10,208 nt of DNA from Pseudomonadota bacterium (GTDB taxonomy: Bacteria > Pseudomonadota > Alphaproteobacteria > Caulobacterales > Caulobacteraceae). The stretch's first letter is position 1. Every line of letters starts with the position of its first letter. Made by a program: the position numbers and the translations under genes. This document shows positions 7,043 to 10,208 of this stretch, one piece after another. The stretch spans positions 1-10,208 of the forward strand of contig JAEXJH010000202.1 of NCBI GenBank assembly GCA_023445955.1, given 5' to 3'. Under the pieces are notes generated by a model that ran no database searches, was not told where the DNA came from, and saw only the letters and a list, made by a program, of their open reading frames with translations.

Positions 7043-8407
7043 TTAGGCCTTGGCGCCCTGCGGCAGGGCTTCCAGCTCTCCGCTCTCCCGCGCCTTCCTG
7101 CCGTAGACGGCTTCGAAGAGCGGGGTGGCCATCACCGTGGTGACGATCGCCATCAGCACCAGCATGGCGAACAGGGTCGGGCCGATAATGCCCTTCTGCA
7201 GGCCGATATTGATGATGATCAGCTCCATGAGGCCGCGCGAGTTCATCAGTGCGCCGATACCCATGGCGGTCGAGTGCTTCTCGCCCGACAGGCGGGCGGC
7301 GACGTAGCAGGCCACGCCCTTGGCCAGGATCGAGGCGACCAGCACGCCCGCCGCGATCAGCAGCAGGCTGGGCGAGTTGACCATGTCCAGGCGGGTGTTG
7401 AGGCCCGAATAGGTGAAGAACATCGGCAGCAGCAGCACGACGGCGACCGGCTCGACCTTCAGCTTCAGCTCCTCGACGAACTTGCCGCGCGGCATGACGG
7501 CGCCCAGCATGAAGCCGCCGAAGATGGCGTGGATGCCGACGGCGTCCATCAGGAAGGCCGAGACGCAGAACGCCATCAGGGTGATTGCCATCACGGTCGG
7601 GCTCATCTGGCCCTCGCGCTCGACCATGCGGCCCAGCGGGGCCAGCAGCTTGCGGCCGAAGAGACCCAGGAACAGCGCCCAGGCCAGGCCCCCGCCGATG
7701 GCCAGCACCGCCACGCCCGGCCCGCCGCCGAACGTCGCCAGCACGATGGCCAGCACGCACCAGGAGCAGGCGTCGTCGAAGGCCCCGGCCGTCAGCGACA
7801 GCGTGCCCAGCGAGGTGTTCTGCAGGCCACGCTCGTTGATGATCCGGGCCAGCATCGGGAAGGCGGTCAGGGCGATGCAGGCGCCCATGAACAGGGTGGC
7901 GTTGGCCTGGCTGATGGTCGGCGCGAACAGCCCCGGGACCTTCAGCAGGAACGGCGTGATGGCCACGGCCACCAGGAACGGCGTGACGATCCCGGCCAGC
8001 GAAACGCCGAACGCGCTCTTGGCCTTGGACCGGAAGTGCTCGACCTGGAACGTCGTGCCGACCAGGAACATGTAGAGGCCCACGCCCAGCTGGGAGCCGA
8101 CATAGAGGACGGTCTTGGTCTCCTTGGGGAACAGCGCCAGCTGGAAGTCGGGGGCCAGAAGGCCCAGCAGCGACGGACCCAGCACCACGCCGGCGATCAT
8201 CTCGCCGACGACCTGCGGCTGGGCCAGGAACTTCTGTCCCAGCCAGCCGACCACGCGGCAGGCCAGCAGGATCACCGCCAGCTGCAGGAAGAAGTGAACC
8301 GAGAAATCGCCGGGCGTGAAGCTGTGGGCGGCGGCCTTGGTGGCCGGTCCGTGCGGCGAAAGGGTATCCGCCAAGGTGGCGAGCGTGCTCGCGAGAATGT
8401 CTGACAC
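7043..8407 (-). CDS. CPA2-type cation:proton antiporter, membrane domain only
   Basis: This 454-residue inner-membrane protein belongs to the Na+/H+ exchanger superfamily, on the CPA2/Kef/CHX side. It would exchange a monovalent cation (K+ or Na+) for protons. About 12-13 hydrophobic segments run from residue 37 to 428. Family motifs are PQVVGEMIAGVVLGPSLLG (64-82), the TAGAFDDACSW stretch with Asp211-Asp212 as the likely ion-binding acids, GIHAIFGGFMLGAVMPRG (291-308), and NSRGLMELIIINIG (389-402) as in plant CHX and bacterial relatives. The protein stops shortly after the last helix, so the cytoplasmic RCK/TrkA-N domain of KefB/KefC is absent. GTG is the start codon, supported by AGGGGG (8421-8416) 8 nt upstream. 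It is transcribed divergently from the toxin-antitoxin pair and convergently to the halogenase. Ion specificity cannot be assigned from sequence. Confidence 0.92.
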   Translation of the reverse strand: MSDILASTLATLADTLSPHGPATKAAAHSFTPGDFSVHFFLQLAVILLACRVVGWLGQKFLAQPQVVGEMIAGVVLGPSLLGLLAPDFQLALFPKETKTVLYVGSQLGVGLYMFLVGTTFQVEHFRSKAKSAFGVSLAGIVTPFLVAVAITPFLLKVPGLFAPTISQANATLFMGACIALTAFPMLARIINERGLQNTSLGTLSLTAGAFDDACSWCVLAIVLATFGGGPGVAVLAIGGGLAWALFLGLFGRKLLAPLGRMVEREGQMSPTVMAITLMAFCVSAFLMDAVGIHAIFGGFMLGAVMPRGKFVEELKLKVEPVAVVLLLPMFFTYSGLNTRLDMVNSPSLLLIAAGVLVASILAKGVACYVAARLSGEKHSTAMGIGALMNSRGLMELIIINIGLQKGIIGPTLFAMLVLMAIVTTVMATPLFEAVYGRKARESGELEALPQGAKA

Positions 8408-8415
8408 TGAGTTTG

Positions 8416-8421
8416 CCCCCT
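8416..8421 (-). promoter_or_regulatory. Shine-Dalgarno AGGGGG that fixes the GTG start of the antiporter
   Basis: On the - strand AGGGGG lies 8 nt before the GTG at 8407-8405. This supports the GTG start, since no ATG start is seen nearby in the frame. Confidence 0.7.
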
Positions 8422-8500
8422 AGCGATCTCGTCTGGCTTTGCGCCTTGACCCCATGCCGCACAGGAATCCGGCGCGAGCGCAACGGCGCGCTGGCAATTT

Positions 8501-8514
8501 TGACAACCTTGTCA
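8501..8514. promoter_or_regulatory. Inverted repeat TGACAA-CC-TTGTCA, candidate operator
   Basis: The 6-bp arms are perfect around a 2-nt centre, in the divergent region between the antiporter and the antitoxin gene. The right arm with its flank, CCTTGTCA (8507-8514), recurs at 8583-8590 just before the antitoxin start. This suggests repeated half-sites for one regulator, possibly the antitoxin itself. Binding is inferred only. Confidence 0.35.
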
Positions 8515-8522
8515 GTCGATTG

Positions 8523-8547
8523 TTTTCGTTGCCCATTTTTTGTTGCC
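8523..8547. repeat. Imperfect tandem repeat TTTTCGTTGCC / TTTTTGTTGCC
   Basis: Two 11-nt units at 8523-8533 and 8537-8547 match at 10 of 11 positions and are 14 nt apart. They form the AT-richest part of the divergent control region. They may be promoter-associated sites, but the copy number is too low to be sure of function. Confidence 0.4.
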
Positions 8548-8559
8548 TGAACGCCACTA

Positions 8560-8577
8560 TGTAGTAACGTACCTACA
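8560..8577. promoter_or_regulatory. Inverted repeat TGTAG-N8-CTACA upstream of the antitoxin gene
   Basis: TGTAG (8560-8564) and CTACA (8573-8577) flank TAACGTAC, and the dyad ends about 35 bp before the antitoxin start. Phd/YefM antitoxins usually repress their own operon by binding short palindromes in this position, so this is the best single candidate for the autoregulatory operator. No clean -35/-10 pair could be assigned around it. Confidence 0.4.
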
Positions 8578-8612
8578 GACAGCCTTGTCATTTCCAGACA
8601 TCGAGACCCGTG

Positions 8613-8843
8613 ATGAAGGTCCTCACCAGCCGCGAATTCAACCAGGATGTCAGCCAGGCCAAGCGCGCGGCGCGACTCGAGCCCGTGTTCGTCACCGACC
8701 GCGGCCGTCCCACCCACGTGCTGATGAGCGTGGAGACCTATCGCCGGCTGACGGGCCACACCGAGACCATCGTCGACCTGCTGGCCATGCCCGGCCTGGC
8801 GCCGGTCGACCTGCCGCGCTCGACGGAAACCTGGGACGGCTGA
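8613..8843 (+). CDS. Type II toxin-antitoxin system antitoxin, Phd/YefM family
   Basis: The 76-residue protein begins MKVLTSREFNQDVSQAKRAA and continues VFVTDRGRPTHVLMSVETYRRL, the standard Phd/YefM N-terminal dimerising DNA-binding fold (about 1-46). The C-terminal part (about 50-76, with ETIVDLLAMPGLAPVDL) is the kind of tail that wraps around and blocks a partner toxin. ATG 8613 is chosen. A GTG directly before it would add only one residue, and no strong Shine-Dalgarno is seen for either. The stop codon TGA (8841-8843) shares its A with the ATG of the downstream PIN-domain gene, so translation is probably coupled. Its family role is to neutralise the toxin and, with it, to repress the operon. 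Candidate operators lie at 8501-8514 and 8560-8577. Confidence 0.9.
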   Translation: MKVLTSREFNQDVSQAKRAARLEPVFVTDRGRPTHVLMSVETYRRLTGHTETIVDLLAMPGLAPVDLPRSTETWDG

Positions 8844-9337
8844 TGCACCTGCTGGACACCGACATCGTCTTCGAGCTGCGCAACGCCAAGGCCGGCGCGA
8901 CCGACAGCGGCCTGACAGCGTGGGCCGCCGGCGCGGCGCGGTCCAGCCTGTTCCTCTCGGCGCTGACCCTGCTGGAGTTGGAGACCGCTGTGGCGCGCGC
9001 GGAGAAGAAGGACAAGGCTCAGGGCGTCCGGTTGCGCGACTGGCTCGACAACCGCCTCGCGCCCGCCTTCGACGGCCGCATCCTGGCGATCGACGCGGCC
9101 GTGGTCCGTCGCCGCGCCCAGCTGACCCTGGCCGACAGCCGCGACGCCTTGCTGGCCGCCACGGCGCTGGAGCACGGCCTGACCCTGACCACCCGCGACA
9201 CCGCGACCTTCGCCAAGGTGCCGCGGCTGAAGCTGTTCAACCCTTGGGGCTACAAGCTTGAGGAGTCGGAAGAGGACTGGGGCGAAGCCACCAAGGCCGG
9301 CGCCCACTGGCTGCGCAACATCTTCGTGCGGGGCTAG
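8843..9337 (+). CDS. VapC/FitB-like PIN-domain ribonuclease toxin
   Basis: The 164-residue protein starts MHLLDTDIVFELRN. PIN-domain toxins are Mg2+-dependent RNases, many of which cleave tRNA or rRNA. The expected acidic metal ligands are present: Asp5 (with Asp7), Glu45 in LTLLELETAV, Asp101 in DSRDALLAATALEHGL, and Asp119 in TLTTRDTATF. The order of segments is that of FitB-like VapC toxins, which normally end soon after a F-NPW segment (here 132-135). This one runs about 29 residues further, with an acidic stretch (EESEEDW, 140-146) and a basic end. Start ATG 8843 overlaps the antitoxin stop by one base. The frame is open farther upstream, but that part overlaps the antitoxin gene and lacks PIN features. 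The partner is the preceding Phd/YefM antitoxin. The catalytic set looks intact, so activity is plausible. Confidence 0.9.
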   Translation: MHLLDTDIVFELRNAKAGATDSGLTAWAAGAARSSLFLSALTLLELETAVARAEKKDKAQGVRLRDWLDNRLAPAFDGRILAIDAAVVRRRAQLTLADSRDALLAATALEHGLTLTTRDTATFAKVPRLKLFNPWGYKLEESEEDWGEATKAGAHWLRNIFVRG

Positions 9338-9341
9338 AGCC

Positions 9342-10070
9342 CTACTGCACGCCCCCGGCGTCGGCCGCGGCCACGCGGACCGTCATCGAGAACGGCGCGA
9401 GCGGGGCGTTGACCATCGGCGTCGGGGCCGGCGGTTGGGCGGCGACCAGCACGGGAACCGCCTCGGCGGCCACCACCGGCGGCGGCGGGGCGGGCTTGGC
9501 GGCCACGAACACCAGGCGATTACCCTTGCAGGTGCCGGCGTTGTAGAGGCCCTTCAGATAGCCGCGACGCACGAAGCCGGCGCGGATGGCGTCATTGACC
9601 ATCTGGTCGTGGCGCTCGGCCCCGGTCAGGCGGCGCACCCAGCCGCGCATCGGAATGACATCGGTGATCGTACTGGCCACGACGCCCAGGATCGGGCGGG
9701 ACTTTCCCTGGCCGTCCTTCTTGTCGTCGCTGCGGTCGTCGTAGTCATCGCCCAGGACCTCGTCGAACTGGTCGATCTCGGCCTTTAGCGGCGCGCAGCC
9801 GGTGGCCGGCGGCGCGTAGGGATCGGTCTGGGCCTTCTTGAGCAGGTCGGGAATCTCCGAGCGCACGACATTGATGTCGCGCAGCGGCGCGGCGACGGCC
9901 GAGCCCAGGCTCTCGGTATTGGCTTCCGCGGAAGTCTGCGGCGTCTTCTGCCGCTTGCCCGCCAGCGCCGCATCGGCCGCCCCCACCCCGAGGCTCAGCG
10001 CCAGCACGGCCACGGCGCAGCGTCGCGCGGCGGAGTTGTGAGCTGGCGAAAACATGGTCCTGAAACCCAT
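9342..10070 (-). CDS. Exported protein of unknown function
   Basis: This 242-residue protein has a clear Sec-type signal peptide: Arg16-Arg17, a hydrophobic core at about 18-36 and a likely cleavage after ADA or ALA (about 34-38). The mature part has a helical-looking region (about 60-110), an acidic then basic patch (DDYDDRSDDKKDGQGK, 108-123), a more ordered segment with IPMRGWVRRLTGAERHDQM (139-157) and AIRAGFVRRGYLKGL (161-175), and two cysteines (92, 181) that could form a disulfide. The last 50 residues are Pro/Ala/Val rich. The RGWVRRLTGAERH stretch resembles, from memory, uncharacterised exported proteins of alphaproteobacteria. I know of no assigned function. The first ATG (10070) has an AGGG about 10 nt upstream. 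An ATG five codons later would still give a signal peptide. The gene converges on the toxin gene with a 4-nt gap. Confidence 0.82.
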   Translation of the reverse strand: MGFRTMFSPAHNSAARRCAVAVLALSLGVGAADAALAGKRQKTPQTSAEANTESLGSAVAAPLRDINVVRSEIPDLLKKAQTDPYAPPATGCAPLKAEIDQFDEVLGDDYDDRSDDKKDGQGKSRPILGVVASTITDVIPMRGWVRRLTGAERHDQMVNDAIRAGFVRRGYLKGLYNAGTCKGNRLVFVAAKPAPPPPVVAAEAVPVLVAAQPPAPTPMVNAPLAPFSMTVRVAAADAGGVQ

Positions 10071-10177
10071 CCAAAATGATCCCTCACCGCATCAACCCGG
10101 GAATCGGCCGGGCCGTTCCGAAAAGCGCGCGTTCGTGATCTGCACGGCGCTGCGCTCGCTGGGGTGTGGGGATTGAA

Positions 10178-10208
10178 CCCCTCTCTCTTTGAGAGAGGGA
10201 GGGGCCCG
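10178..10208. repeat. Edge of an interspersed GC-rich inverted repeat (REP-like)
   Basis: CCCTCTCTC (10179-10187) and GAGAGAGGG (10191-10199) form a perfect 9-bp stem with a TTT loop, followed by AGGGGCCCG up to the window end. From memory this layout matches a common intergenic repeat class in Caulobacter-like genomes, of which only the left part is visible. It could also act as a terminator for a gene to the right. It lies upstream of the exported-protein gene, in a 138-nt region with no other recognisable feature. Confidence 0.5.

Noticed and set aside
7274..8404. 376-codon + strand frame opposite the antiporter
   Set aside because: Its Gln/His/Arg-rich translation is typical of an antisense shadow, while the - strand gene has clear transmembrane and family motifs.
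6945..8759. 604-codon - strand frame over the antiporter and beyond
   Set aside because: It is another frame of the antiporter gene with Arg/Gly/Pro-rich translation, and it runs across the divergent control region and the antitoxin gene.
8540..8842. Upstream extension of the PIN-toxin frame
   Set aside because: It overlaps the antitoxin gene in another frame and shows no PIN features. The toxin starts at the coupled ATG 8843.
10161..10182. tRNA T-arm look-alike (GGGGTTCAATCCCC on the - strand)
   Set aside because: With the standard 7-nt loop only three stem pairs form, and the acceptor pairing cannot be checked within the window. The neighbouring stem is better explained as an interspersed repeat.
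1..10208. CRISPR array, insertion sequence, phage genes or attachment sites
   Set aside because: No regularly spaced repeats, transposase, integrase or terminal repeats flanking a gene block were seen.

Overview
The window looks like chromosomal DNA of a Caulobacter-like alphaproteobacterium (family Caulobacteraceae). The support is high GC with strongly GC-ending codons, a large TonB-dependent receptor beside a flavin-dependent halogenase, and a GC-rich inverted repeat of the intergenic type at the right edge. Species cannot be named from this sequence. Coding density is high, and no gene-free stretch exceeds about 205 bases.

Left part (1-1972, + strand): the effector-binding half of a LysR-type regulator, cut by the window edge, is followed 64 nt later by a lipoprotein PQQ-dependent aldose sugar dehydrogenase of the GSDH family. 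Centre (1973-6985, + strand): a 196-nt intergenic region holds a perfect 12-bp palindrome of LacI-operator type and a hairpin. It leads into a large TonB-dependent receptor with an N-terminal STN domain, then 122 nt later a tryptophan-halogenase-family flavoprotein. Receptor and halogenase plausibly form one uptake-and-modification unit, but the substrate cannot be read from sequence.

Right part: a CPA2-type cation:proton antiporter without a regulatory RCK domain lies on the - strand (7043-8407). It is separated from the convergent halogenase by a strong stem-loop that carries a UUCG tetraloop on the antiporter strand. Its divergent 205-nt upstream region contains several inverted and direct repeats. 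That region also serves a Phd/YefM-VapC (PIN domain) toxin-antitoxin pair (8613-9337, + strand), whose reading frames overlap by one base. The toxin converges within 4 nt on a - strand gene for an exported protein of unknown function (9342-10070). The last 31 bases look like the start of an interspersed inverted repeat that continues beyond the window.

The most interesting part is the STN-receptor/halogenase pair. It has a variant WxWxIG motif, a candidate operator upstream and no sigma/anti-sigma partner in view. Second is the repeat-rich toxin-antitoxin control region together with the acidic C-terminal tail on the PIN toxin. I found no clear evidence of a wholly new kind of system.
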